A stretch of DNA of 64,000 bases. Source: Gamarada debralockiae (Eukaryota; Ascomycota; Leotiomycetes; Helotiales; Hyphodiscaceae). The translations under genes were made by a program, and so were the position numbers. Each line of letters begins with the position of its first letter. Positions within the stretch are counted from its first letter, which is position 1. The notes beneath the pieces were generated by a model that did not search any database, was not told where the DNA came from, and worked only from the letters and a program-made list of their open reading frames with translations. The stretch is from the NCBI GenBank assembly GCA_002803225.1, contig NXFV01001736.1, positions 114,854 to 178,853 on the forward strand, in the 5' to 3' direction. Shown in pieces: positions 23,053-34,279 of the stretch.

Positions 23053-24179
23053 GGTTTGGGAATAAGAGCTGTATACAAACAAAGTTTCTACATGCTTTCT
23101 TCATTATGTCACTTCCTGTTGTTACGTCAGGCAGAGCTAGCAAACAAAAATATCCCCATTTGTGTGACGTCAATTATCTTTCTGATCTCAACCGAGTCGT
23201 CAGTGAGGCAATCGGAAAAATAGCTGGAATAAAGTTGATGCGCGAAGATCACGTGTCGGGCTTGCGCCTTGTTGGGGCCACTTTTCGCCACAGCCGTGAG
23301 GCGGATAGATAAATTAGCAGCCAACTTGTGATCCACTCCGTCCTCACACCGAAATATCACCCGATGATCTCGTCTGGGTAGTTATAAATTCACACATCCC
23401 ATCTGAGCGATTCGCACCTCCATCTGTGGCCACCAATCAGTGCGCAGAGGAATGATTTGTCGCCGCCGGCCAAGGGTCCTCATTTCAGAATCCCTGTGCC
23501 GCTCCATGCTCGAAATCGTCATCCTGGCTGAGGTGAAGTCGGCAAATCTGCGTAAAGAATTTTCCATCTGACAAATAGCAGCAACTACTGCGAAAGGAGA
23601 GAACTCGAGATAAAGAAATATATCGTAGGTCTCACATGAGGTATGAATAAGGTGAGGCCTTAACCTCCTAAAGGGGTCGGGCCTCGAGACTCCTTACAGT
23701 AGCGCTCGCTGCGGATACCCACACCCTAAAATAGTGGCAAGGAACTCGATGACAAGCAAAAGCAAAGCCTCAAAATGCGTGTGCGGAGCTTCGTATTAAA
23801 TTAAGCCAAAGCTACTGGCTCGGGGGACAATTCATTAGGCTGCGAACTTCTTCTCTGGTCAGTCTTACGCCGTCTCCCTTGTCGCGTGATTGCCTTCCTC
23901 ACCCATCAAAAACCACCTCGACCTTTTTGCCCGAAGTCTTGGCGAATCAGAACCTCCAATCACCAATTCTTTGAATGACACTTCCTACGTATGTCCATCC
24001 ACGCACAGCCTCTCTTAACAAGTTCCATAAGAAGATCCTCAAAATTGTCGCATCTCCTTCTCAATCACTCTCTACTTTTGAACCTTTCGCCCTACACTGA
24101 AGCAGTCAACTACCATTTACTGCTTTTCCACTATCCTCTGATTCCTTTCACCCTCTAGACCGAAAACTTTTCTTTCTTG
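23053..24179. promoter_or_regulatory. Shared upstream region of the aldo-keto reductase and PAP2 genes
   Basis: 1.1 kb between divergent starts, with pyrimidine-rich tracts before the PAP2 gene. It contains an AGGGG word near 23670 (the stress-element core) and a CACGTG at about 23251; neither is proof of regulation. No gene seen. Confidence 0.4.
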
Positions 24180-25485
24180 ATGATGATCTCCAAAATGAGA
24201 TCACATGGAGGCCGTGTCTCCCTATCGCTCATCCTTTCCTATGTCGTCGACTGGATCATTATCATACTGGCCGCCGTCGTCGGGGGAGTCTTCTCAATTA
24301 TCGCCCCAAACAAACGTCCGTTCTCCCTGGTCAACCCAGAAATCAGCTTTCCATATGTCAATAAAGAGAAGATCTCAACCGCCACCCTGATCCTTTGTGG
24401 ACTTGCTGCTCCTGCAATCATCATCTTCTTGGTGACAATTCTACTCGTTCCAGGTCCAACAGTACCAAAGTCAACACCGAAGGCCCTGGTCTGGAGACGA
24501 AAGTTATGGGAGCTTCACACTGGATGGCTTGGCTTGGGTTTATCACTTGCAGCAGCCTTTCTTATCACCAGCGGCATGAAGAACCTATTTGGGAAACCAC
24601 GAGTAAGCTCTCCACATCGATATTCTCGGCGTCTTCTGCAGCCAGGATCTTAGAACTTTGAATCAAGGATAATGCTAACATCACAAATAGCCCGACCTCC
24701 TCTCGAGGTGCAACCCAGATCTCTCCAATATTAGCAAATATGCTGTCGGTGGGTTTCCGAATACCCAGGAAGGCTATCTTCTCGTCAGCGCAGCAATCTG
24801 CCAGAACACCGACAAGTCAATCATGGATGATGGCTTCCGCAGCTTCCCAAGTGGTCATGCTTCATTCTCAGCTGCAGGACTGATATATCTCAGTCTCTTC
24901 ATCGCCTCAAAACTCGCCATCACCATTCCATTCCTCGCCCCACGACTGTACAGCAAAGATACCTCTCACGTCTCTGCCTTTCCATCTCGCATCGAAAGAC
25001 AACAGCACAAAAGCCATGTTGCCTCGGACCAAGACAAGCGATTGTCGTCTACCGATGATCAATTCGAACCCTCTGGTCACAACGAAGCTATCATCGCTGC
25101 GCGCAACCAAGCTGCCGCTCCTCCAGTCTACCTGCTCGTCTTCGCAATCATCCCTTTCTTTGCAAGCATCTACATCTCCTCAACTCGTTACTCCGACTTC
25201 CGACACCACGGCTTCGACATTCTATTCGGTTACTTCATCGGCACAGTAACTTCCATCTTCGCATTCAGATGGTATCATCTACCTATCTCTCAAGGAGCAG
25301 GGTGGTCATGGGGTCCAAGAAGCAGTGAGAGAAGTTTTTGGGCCGGCATCGGCGTTGGGACTTATGTTGGAGGTTCCGACAAGACTGTGGAGAATGTCGG
25401 GACCCCTAGTGACTTTGAGACCGGACCTATTGACAGACAAGTGAGCCATCATGTGGATGCTGATGGTGTTCATGCGACTGTGTGA
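24180..25485 (+). CDS. PAP2-family lipid phosphatase (DPP1/LPP1-like)
   Basis: Integral membrane phosphatase likely to dephosphorylate phosphatidic acid or diacylglycerol pyrophosphate. Two exons, 24180-24602 and 24691-25485, 405 aa. The three PAP2 motifs are present: KNLFGKPR|P (KX6RP, split by the intron), FRSFPSGHASFS, and TRYSDFRHHGFD (RX5HX3D). Five to six hydrophobic segments are visible, for example WIIIILAAVVGGVFSII near the N-terminus and YLLVFAIIPFFASIYIS. A polar loop of about 60 residues between motifs 2 and 3 (HVSAFPSRIERQQHKSHVAS) is longer than in short bacterial members and typical of fungal DPP1 relatives. Two further ATGs (24183, 24195) could also serve as starts. Exact substrate is inferred from family. 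Confidence 0.9.
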
Positions 25486-26815
25486 TATTTCATTTGTGGT
25501 TTTAATGGCGGTAGCAGGATAATATCATGTTACTTCCTCGGAATGAGCAGTCAGCTGAGTACAGCAACGATGACCAACGAACATGAATGGCGTTATGGAA
25601 TGTTGGGCGGAGATACCTCTTGTACTTTACATGTAAAGAATTGGCGTTTCTACGCATTAGCAAGGCCCGATATACGTGAGCGGGCGAAGGCTGTAATTAA
25701 TTAATGTTTAATGCAACAAGATTAACACTCATGAGATAGTGATAGACCACTTCATTGTTTTTGTCTCAATTGCCCAGCAAGCGCTGCCTATGTCAAGTTT
25801 TAGGATGTTAACGTTTCACCTCAACCTATTCATATTCGCTCAATTCATCTTCGTGCTTCGACACCCTTTCGCGGATCTCCCAAACCTTGACGCATTGTAC
25901 TTGTTTAAATGTTACCGGGAAAGTTTGCATCGCGTTCAAAGGAACTTTATTTTCAGGATATATGTAAACATAGACACAGAAGGGAGAATCACTATGGCCA
26001 ACGCCACACTCATCTGTTCATTCAAAGTTAACTCACTCCATATGACACTCGTGGGTTTGAGTTGGCTCGCGTCCGCCTTTCAATGAGAAACGATCCTCCT
26101 TCTTACCCTTCCTCCTTAAGTACAGGATCAATTGGGAGACAACATATGAATCGTTCAATCCCTCTCAGTGATTTGAAATAGGCTTTTGGTGAACATCTGA
26201 GGTACGATGAAAATCTGGATTGTAATTGTTGAGAAGAAGTGAGCCCAGGACTGTGCAATCTCACAAATATCACGGTGCGTGTATAGGTGCCTCCATGCTC
26301 GAATGAAATATATCAAGCTTTTCCGAGAACTTCTGACTACAACCCATTGCTATTTTCAGCTTTGGATATAATTCATATCTCTGTGTTCGTATTCGCGAGG
26401 TACTCTTTCGATATCACAAGACAAGAAGATTATGGAATATAAAACGAAATTATTTCCAGGAGATAGCCATCAATTGGACAATCGTTCAACTGGACTCAGG
26501 TTTATTCATCCCAGCTCTTGCTACCTCCTCCCAGCTACAGCCCGTGCTCCCCGAGCCCATAACAGAACGGTACCTGAAGTCTGCCATGAAGTTTTGGAAT
26601 CGTTCAAGCTCCGTGAGCAATTCGATTCGGGATCGGATGTCCGCGATATGGACCGTTGAAATGACTTGAACGCGCATGCCGCTGGTACTAACCACAGGTG
26701 GCTGAAGAGAAATATCACTTGTTATCATTATCATATATTATATCTAGTCATCAATCAAGCCCCCCTCTATCAACGCCATGGCAATGCCCAACGTAGGACC
26801 AGCCAGCTAGTCCCT
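25486..26815. other. Intergenic between convergent PAP2 and metalloreductase genes
   Basis: 1.3 kb. Short open frames on both strands have no signature. A TTAATTAATTAATG-type AT stretch lies near 25695. Nothing else supported. Confidence 0.5.
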
Positions 26816-28881
26816 TTACCAACCAAAACATTCCGAATGTAAATAAATCCCTTGGGCACCCGTCCCTTTGTGCACAGCTCGCTCGTCCGAACACCTCATA
26901 ACAGTTCTCCTCACATCGCTGCTCAATCCCAAAGGTCCACAGACAGCCACACCAGTCTCGCCTTCCGCTTGCTCCAAGAGCTCCCAGAGCAAAGGGTAGA
27001 AATCTGGGCGCCCGCTCTGGAATGTCGCGCACGGCAGTATCCTCGATTTCGTTCCCGACTTGAGGCTGGAAGAAGAATTCGATCTTGATTGCTCTTTCAC
27101 TCTGACATCCTTCTGGCCATCAACTGATACGCCCTTCTCATCAACGATTTCGCGGATATCGTCAGAGTCCCCGTCGATGTTGACACAGCAGCAAGGACCA
27201 AGGCTCTTGTCGCATGCACAACTGCACTCTATGTTCTGGCTTTCTTCGCCGGTAGTGAAGTTGTCGTCGCATGTTACATGAATTCGGATGGAAAGATCGA
27301 TTCCAGCTGCGCGGAGGGCTTCAGAAGCTGATGTCAGCTCAGAGGCTGTCCAGGAAGTCCAAGAGGTATTCTTGACAATCCAGATGAACACCACACGCTT
27401 CACTGGTAGCTTGGCGTTTTGGGCACGGGCAGCGATGTCGAGAACGATGGGCAGAGTGAAAGTTGTTCCAGTGGACCCTGAAATCAGAAGGACAGTATCG
27501 AAGGATCCGAAGTCGTTGTGTGAGCTGCCGTATGGTCCGTCGATGAATGCAATGTGTGTCTCCTGGATAGTACTAGCAGAAGACTTGGCGGAGTCCTCCT
27601 TGGTAGGCAGAAGGGATGTTGATGAGTTTATGGCAGTCTTCAAAATTCGGGACGTGAAGCCTTTGTGTCCTTTGAGAAAGAAGACCAGCTCACCGCCGTG
27701 AGAGGAAGGGATGGAAGCGATGGTAGCGGGATGTGACTGACCAGGTCCGAATTTCGGAATCGAGAGAAAGACATGTGATCCAGGGCTCCATTTCTTGATT
27801 GACTTGCTCTGAACGCAGATTTTGGTTACACCGCCGTCTAATGCGGTCAGGGTTGCATGCCCAGGGCGTACATTGTTCCATGCGAACCTCACGGTTCGAA
27901 TGATTCGGTCGATCAAATAGAGGGCGATCGGGATATAAATGTAGACTCTTGAATAGAGTGCTGTGCTGGGCAAATGGAACATAACTGCAACGATGAAGCC
28001 AAAGAAGGTGATGATGTGTTGGACAACGAAGAACTCATAAGAGAGGTTCCGGAACGGAGCAATGGTGCTCAGATTCATCCAAAGAAGGATGGCAAATGTA
28101 GCATATCCAGTTGGGATACAACTGTCTGTCGAGTATTCCAATTGCATCAAGCCATAAGCATTCCATGCAAGATGCAGGAAGATGACATGAAGGATGACCA
28201 GGAACAGCAAAACTCTCGCGACCCATCTGTGGATGACATTCAATCGCTCATACGAGACCCCACTGACAAGCCCAATCAAGTTGTTCTTGCCGGCCAGGAG
28301 GATTAGCAGTGGCACTTGAGCAACAGCTAACCAAGCAGCTCTGACTCCTAGTGATGTAAAGTGTTGTGCTCCCTCGACATTGTTGTTGACGAATTCGAGG
28401 AGAATAACCCATGACAAGTATCCAACCAACAGTATGATTGTTCCAGTTGGTGGGACTTTGAGGAATCGACTGCCTTGTGGGGTCCACTGGGGATATGATG
28501 CCTCTCGGTAGATGGCTGTAATCGTTGCTATCGCTGTCGAAAAGATGTTTGAGGGACTGGCAGGTCGAGGTCGGTTGGCGGCAGCTGCGCGCATCCTATG
28601 GACATCAGTGATTGCTATCCGGATTTATTTATTCAAACATACCTCATTTTAACGGTCATCTTTTGTGTGACATTGAAGAATGCGCAGATAGCGATCACTG
28701 CGCAGACTCCATACCAGAAATTCCTCGCATACATATTGGCATCGACTTGGAATTCCGTATCGTCGAGGATCTCACCAAGGAATGTTGCTGCTTGAGTCGA
28801 GTTTGAGAAATCGATCCCAGAAGCATTGAGCGGCGAATCTGCAGGCGCACCGCCCATCGTCATTGTATCGCTCATGTCCAT
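26816..28881 (-). CDS. Ferric-reductase-type transmembrane oxidoreductase (FRE family)
   Basis: Plasma-membrane flavocytochrome that moves electrons from NADPH through FAD and two haems to extracellular ferric or cupric ions. Exons 28643-28881 and 26816-28595, 672 aa. The N-terminal outside segment contains MDMSDTMTMGGAPADSPLNA. The reductase domain has two HX13H haem pairs (HRWVARVLLFLVILH and HIITFFGFIVAVMFH). FAD motif SHPATIASIPSS, NADPH motif LISGSTGTTFTLPI, and C-terminal VAVCGPLGLSSDVRR with the ending SECFGW are all present. An unusual Cys-rich insert (CSCACDKSLGPCCC) sits in the cytosolic NADPH-binding part. The start at 28881 is the first in-frame ATG and has a good context. Metal specificity is not deducible. 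Confidence 0.92.
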
Positions 28882-29985
28882 CTTTGCGGTATTGAAGAAG
28901 TGTTGGGGCCGTATGGAGATATATTCGGCCTGGACAATGTGAAGATGCACGAAGTAGACGAGGATTAGTTGGAAATTAATCGCAAAGACTTGAGAATAAC
29001 AGCGCTTGAAAGGATTTGAGCGTTCAAGAGAGAGAGGCAGATGAGGATAACTTATGTCCAGTCTTTTAGAAGGTGTGATTGAGTCCGCCAAGTATGAAAC
29101 TTGCTCTGTGCGGGAGGGGGAACTGGAAACATCTTATCAAAGAAAGGCAAACGACAAACTTGTTAACTCTAGAACCCACTAAACGCGGAATCACACCCTG
29201 GTAAGATCGCTACTTTCAAGGGTCTTTTGAATGAAATGTTGTCGTGCTGATGTGTTAACTCATTCCGAGTAATGACATCTTAACTTCTCAAGGTGGAGAC
29301 CTGTTCAACATTGCGGATCTCGTCTTCATACATGCCAATTGTTCTAGCGAGGTCTTGGAAATGCTTGAGTTTTCTCACCTGAAAGCTTGTCACTTATCTT
29401 GCTCATATGTGCGCAGATTGCGTTGCAAAATCCAAAAATCACCGTTTTGCTGGAGTTTGGGACGTCGTTGAAGGTCGGATGAGCAGATATGAGCAAGTTT
29501 CCCCATTTTAGGTGTAGCGAAAATTTTAATCCTTGCAATTGCAGCAAGGCGTTGGCTTTGACGGGCCGTGCGGCTGGAAAAGATCCGACTCTCTCAGCCT
29601 CATTCTTTGTCACATACAAGGCTGCCACAATCCCTGTCTTTTGGGAAGGTAGATTCAAAGCACACCTGCCCGAACTATGAGGTAATACACCTGATGTATC
29701 CTCGATTTCTTAACTTGACACCTTCTCATTTGCCCCATCTCTTAGTGACCATCGCACTAGTAGCTGGGTCCATATCCTTTCTTCAAGTCTTCAATCCTTT
29801 TGTATGCCGTCAAACAAATCGTTCCTCTGCATCTTGCATGGCTTTCATGGATGCGGGCTCCCTACTCTAGTCGGCCGTTGCGCGTATTGTTGGAGCAGAG
29901 GATGTCTCGTCTCCTTTTCCTAAGCGGCCTCCAACTCTATCTAGACCCTTGATCCACAGCCGTCTGCAATATCAGAATAAATATA

Positions 29986-30142
29986 CAGTAGAAACTTGGT
30001 GTAAGGATCCTTGATATCCTTATTAAATCTTCCGGTCCCGAAGTAGATATTTGGGTGAAACCCACCAAAATTATAAGGATATCCTTATAATATCCTTAGT
30101 TTTTCACCGTCCGAAGCTTATCGTTATATCGAGTGTCTACTG
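29986..30142. mobile_element. Pogo/Fot-like MITE, 157 bp, TA target duplication
   Basis: Terminal inverted repeats CAGTAGAAACTTGG (left) and the complement of GAGTGTCTACTG (right), immediately flanked by TA on both sides. CAGTAGA-type termini and a TA target are typical of pogo-superfamily elements. The interior is strongly palindromic (TATAAGGATATCCTTATA) and non-coding. Its termini differ from those of the 5.1/22.6-kb MITE family. Confidence 0.82.
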
Positions 30143-30875
30143 TAGACCGCCAACTGTGTGTCAGCCAACACGAGAACGTTCAAATCGCATGGTCGATTCT
30201 GACCTCAACATTTACAAGTACCCGTGAAAGCCAGGTTTCACTTCTTTCCATTTTCAAAACCCAAGAATAAGTGACTGAGCTCATACAGGTCTCCATCAAT
30301 GGTGATTAGTAAATGTGGATGTCAGGTTCAAGTGTTAGAAAGTCGAAGTGGCTTGGTTCGGGCGGAGGGAGGTTGTCAAAAGCATTGAAAACCAGGCGGA
30401 GGAGGGAAACAAGGCGAGGAAAAAGCTGAAAAAGGGCGGGGTGAAGTAGAAGGGTAAGATCGAAGAGGATCACGAGCGAGGAGGTTACCGAGGAAGCAGG
30501 CCAGAATGCAAGCAGAGAGTCGTCTGCGGATGATGATCACTTGACTTGGAATATTTCTTATTGGGGTTTAGATCTGAAGGAGAAACTTTGAATGTATGAA
30601 AAATCCCCAAAAGGCCACGCAGGAATAGAATGGGACCTTTCCATTGTGGAGAAATTTTGAACCAAGAGAATAAAGAGCCTGTTGTCATGGTTACTCTGGA
30701 GCCCACTCCCAGCCTCGCTGGGACTAACAGGTAACAACCGAGATCTTTATCACTTTTATATATTAAAATAAGTATCTCTGTAGTCAAACAAGTCAAATAG
30801 TTGGACTCCCAGAGTTCAAGACGCGGGGTCGTAGTAAGTACCTCCAGGTTCTCCTCGAAAGACGACAACTAACGA

Positions 30876-30958
30876 CGCCTCAAGACTCAGCGGTAGAGTG
30901 TTCGATTTGCATGGTGTGGATATGCGAAAAGTCCGGCGTTCAATCCGCCGCTGCTCCA
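30876..30958 (+). pseudogene. tRNA-like relic with an apparent intron, acceptor stem not paired
   Basis: The D arm (ACTC-AGCGGTA-GAGT), a T arm (CGGCG-TTCAATC-CGCCG) and a 4-bp anticodon stem (TTCG/CGAA) with loop TTTGCA interrupted by about 13 nt at the usual tRNA intron position are all visible, followed by a T-rich stretch. The anticodon would read TGC (Ala) or, shifted, GCA (Cys). The 3' acceptor strand CTGCTCC has no complementary 5' strand at the expected place (CGCCTCA), so this is probably a tRNA pseudogene or one with a rearranged 5' end. Confidence 0.42.
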
Positions 30959-31107
30959 AACTTTTAGTTTTGTGAAGCTTTTGATATCTTTTGTTCTGTG
31001 CGGTTAAATTTCGCTCTTTTCTGGGTCGAGAATTACGCGAGACGCTAGCGCAAGTCTTCAAGCCTCTCCCGGCGGAGCCTCCGAAAGCTCTCATCGACAA
31101 CATAACG

Positions 31108-32234
31108 ATGATCGTCAGACAATCATGGAGTCTGCCATTGCGGCTCACTTTTTGTGTCGCAGCTTTAAGCTTGCTCATAGCCCAAGCAAACGCTTCATAT
31201 GGCGACCGTCTTCCTGAATTCCGACAATGTGTTGAGGTATAACATTCCCCTTCCATTCAAACCTCTACTCACAAGACCAGGTCTGCAAGCAAGAGAACTG
31301 CGCATATGGCAAAACCACAGCAATCCGTACGTTCTCTCCCCCGAATTACCTACCTAGCTCACCTTCCTAGCCCTTCTTCACCGTCTCCTCCTCTGGACCT
31401 GCCCACAAGAATGCGATTACACCTGCCAGCACATAATCACCGACCAACGCGTCGCAGCATCCGAACCCATCGTCCAATTCCACGGGAAATGGCCCTTCTA
31501 TCGCTTCCTAGGCATGCAAGAACCCTTCTCCGTCTTCTTCTCTCTCCTCAATTTCCTCGCGCACCAAAACGGCCTCTCGAAAATCACCTCGAATATCCCT
31601 GCCTCGTACACTCTGCGCAAATACTACGTTCTATTGGCATATTTTGGAATGGCGAGTTGGGTGTTCAGCATGATCTTCCATACACGAGATTTTAATCTTA
31701 CAGAGCAATTGGATTATTTTGCTGCTGGTGCAAGTGTACTGTATGGCTTGTACTACACGACTATCCGAATCTTCCGCATGGATCTGGGAGGGAAGAAAAC
31801 CAAGTCCTTTCTGCGCGTATGGACAGTGCTTTGTATCTCGATGTTTGTAGCGCATGTGACGTACCTGAAATGGTATGCGTGGGATTACACCTACAACATG
31901 GCAGCCAACATCGTGGTTGGGATCGTTCAGAACTTGATGTGGAGTTGGTTCAGTTTCGAGAAATACAGGAAGTCGGGACGGGCTTGGGCGATGTGGCCTG
32001 GACTGGTGGTTGCGTGGGTTATATTGGCTATGAGTTTGGAATTGCTGGATTTCCCGCCTTTGTGGGGGTGTCTTGATGCACATAGTTTGTGGCATCTTGG
32101 CACTGTGGCTCCGACGATGATTTTTTACAAGTGAGTACTTCCGGGCTTGTGGCACGAGGGGTTTGCTGACATATGATAGCTTCTTACTCAAGGACGCACA
32201 GGACGATATGGCGGGAACACGGCTCAAGGCTTGA
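31108..32234 (+). CDS. PER1: PER1/PGAP3 family GPI-anchor lipid remodelling protein
   Basis: ER membrane protein that removes the sn-2 acyl chain of GPI anchors. Four exons: 31108-31236, 31281-31326, 31371-32130 and 32180-32234, 329 aa; all GT-AG, phases agree. The N-terminus is a signal peptide (LTFCVAALSLLIAQANASYG) followed by a Cys-rich lumenal part (CVEVCKQENC, then LLLWTCPQECDYTCQH). The family block QFHGKWPFYRFLGMQEPFSV and seven hydrophobic segments follow, with conserved His in FHTRDFNLTEQLDYFAAG and CLDAHSLWHLGT. The C-terminus is short and basic/acidic. The order of the Cys and His motifs matches the family throughout. Confidence 0.93.
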
Positions 32235-32914
32235 GTTTCAGGAGGTGGGTTCGGAATGGGATACAAATAAGATAATGATAATGTTTGCGTCGAGGACAGA
32301 TTGTCTCGATTAAGCGAGTCCCTTACGAACCGTTCAAACTCTCATAGGGATCTGGCGAGTGATGTATATTCCAAGGATTTAGGGAGTCCCAGAAAAACTC
32401 AGACCTAAATCCTGGTTTCATCTGCGCTTTGGTCAGGGAGGTAGTCCTTCCTTTCAAGCGGGCAACTTCGTACAAGCCCACATGACCTATCTCTCTTCCA
32501 TCACAATCACAATCTGAACACTATGAAATCTGCCAATATCCGCATTCTAATTGATACTGCAAGGCCATACCACCGTGCCGTAGCCAGGAGTGTGCGAAGT
32601 CCGCCAAAGGTGGCTGGATGAGACAGAATCAATGATAACTCATATCATATACTCATACAAGATTACATTATACTACATGGGAACCTTTCCGAGGAAACAT
32701 ACATTCTACTCTGTATCACTACATGAGCCCTCTCCGCATACCCCCAGGCTTCAGTATCCATATCCGCTGCTGGCGTCTAGTTCCACGGTTCTTAATGGAT
32801 TTGGTAACGCGTGACTGCGAGGTTTTGTCTTCCATTGCCAGCCCATGAGGATTCCTATTTCCATCATCAGCATTGTTCCCACAGATTCCGTCGATGTAGG
32901 AGGATAGAAAAGGC
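32235..32914. other. Intergenic downstream of PER1
   Basis: 680 bp. The part next to 32915 may contain a further 3' exon of the broken gene on the minus strand (open after an AG near 32853), but I cannot fix it. No other feature. Confidence 0.4.
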
Positions 32915-33700
32915 TTACTCCTCCTCAACCTTCTTCCTAACCCCGGTCTTAGGCTTCTTCTCCCAAACCCTCTTCTTCTTAAAGAAAACATACGCGCACT
33001 ATAAACCACACCCTCAGTCCCGTCTTTCTTAAATTGGCCTGGCATGCCATCTTGGGACTCGGGCTTCTTGTTGTTGATTAGCTTAGTAATCTTTTGGCGA
33101 ATTTGCGTGCAGGTGTCGTAGATAGGTGGGAGGGAGGAGTTGGGGAGGGTGGGGAGTTCAATGTCGAGGAAAGACTTGGCGGTGTCTGGGATTGTCGGGG
33201 AGGGGAGACGAGGCGGCGGTTGGGTGTCGTTAGGATCGGTCTTAAATCGATTTGGGGATGGATGGGCTTCATAGGGTCCCGTTTAGACTGTGACTGTCAG
33301 ACTTGGAGGGAGGTGGGGAGTCGTGATGGGGAACAAGCTCTATGCCTGGAGCTTGGTCGGGATGTTTAAGGTCTTGTTTGGCGCACGATGGGGACAGAGA
33401 TTGGTGTCTTTGGCTTTAAGAGAACTTTGAGGTGATGGGTATGGCGCTGCTCGGTAGTTGGACTGGGCGAAGACGGCTTTGGGCATTTGGCTGTATTGTT
33501 TTGGTGAGGGTTTGGACATATGTGTGAAGATACTGTCTGCAAAAGATTTGTGAGGAACTGGGGAGATGGGAAATTGATACTTGAACCTGTCCCTGAGCCC
33601 ATTGATATATCGAGGTGTCTGATCGACAGAGCCCAAGTGTTGATATGATGTCAGAATCTAGGGTGGGAGACGCGAGGCGCGACAAAAGTAAATAAGCCTG
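32915..33700 (-). pseudogene. Broken gene with a DUF7726-like C-terminal domain
   Basis: A stretch of clear coding character on the minus strand around 33045-33260 reads SFLDIELPTLPNSSLPPIYD, CTQIRQKITKLINN and MPGQFKKDGTEGVVYSA. This resembles the DUF7726 domain of fungal proteins, a predicted DNA-binding-like module of unknown role. Continuation as YVFFKKKRVWEKKPKTGVRK, which fits the family, needs a shift of two bases (an extra GC in GTGCGCG near 32995). Upstream coding-like segments (SKSDSHSLNGT, then PYEAHPSPNRFKTDP) also lie in different frames with no fitting introns. I read this as a frameshifted, decaying gene. The 5' limit is approximate. It is divergent from the amylosucrase gene. 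Confidence 0.42.
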
Positions 33701-34279
33701 TGTCATATCTTTAGAAAATTGCAGCTCTTGATGGTCAAAGTCTGAAAGCGAAAAAGGTGCTCATGGATCGAAATCGAGATTCAGAACACGGAATGTCCTC
33801 TCCTTTTCCTCGATGCTTGGAGTGCTCAATGGGATTGAGAGGCCTCTCTTATGTGCTTGTCAATTGTCAAAGGTCCAGCGACTCTAGATATGAGAAGACG
33901 TCCACGGCTCAATGGCGCCAAGAAGACCCAGAATCATAATCTGTGGCTAAGCACTTGGGCCCTAAAAACACTAGGAAATGGAGCACGTGAGATGGAGGAG
34001 GTTCCTCCGATAGAGGCGAAGCCCAGGCCACTCACGTGATGGGATTTCCTCCGCAAAATGTTTAATTTCCGCGAATATTTCCCCCTTTTCTTCCGTTCTG
34101 TTTGAAGAATTTGATGCGGCGGCAACGCCACAATGCTCGCTGAAGTGTCAGTGACATTGGAGGCCATGCAAAGATCTATAAGTACAATGTCTTTCGTCTC
34201 ATCCATCTTTGCAGTGTCTAAATCTCTCCGTCGTTTGAAATCAGGCGCTTTCGATTTTCATCTCCTTTTCGCCATCAGC
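33701..34279. promoter_or_regulatory. Upstream region of the amylosucrase gene
   Basis: About 580 bp. Contains two CACGTG words (about 33983 and 34034), the core bound by bHLH factors such as Cbf1. An in-frame ATG at 34133 could extend the amylosucrase by 49 residues, so the last 147 bp may be 5' UTR or coding. Confidence 0.4.

Larger units (their letters stand above)
28882..31107. other. Intergenic between the metalloreductase and PER1
   Basis: 2.2 kb between divergent genes. Contains a pogo-like MITE (29986-30142) and a tRNA-like relic (30876-30958), both listed separately. No protein-coding gene is convincing here. Confidence 0.6.

Noticed and set aside
34133..34279. Upstream ATG giving a 49-residue N-terminal extension of amylosucrase
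   Set aside because: Catalytic residue numbering fits bacterial enzymes when starting at 34280, and the extension has no recognisable targeting signal; it remains possible.
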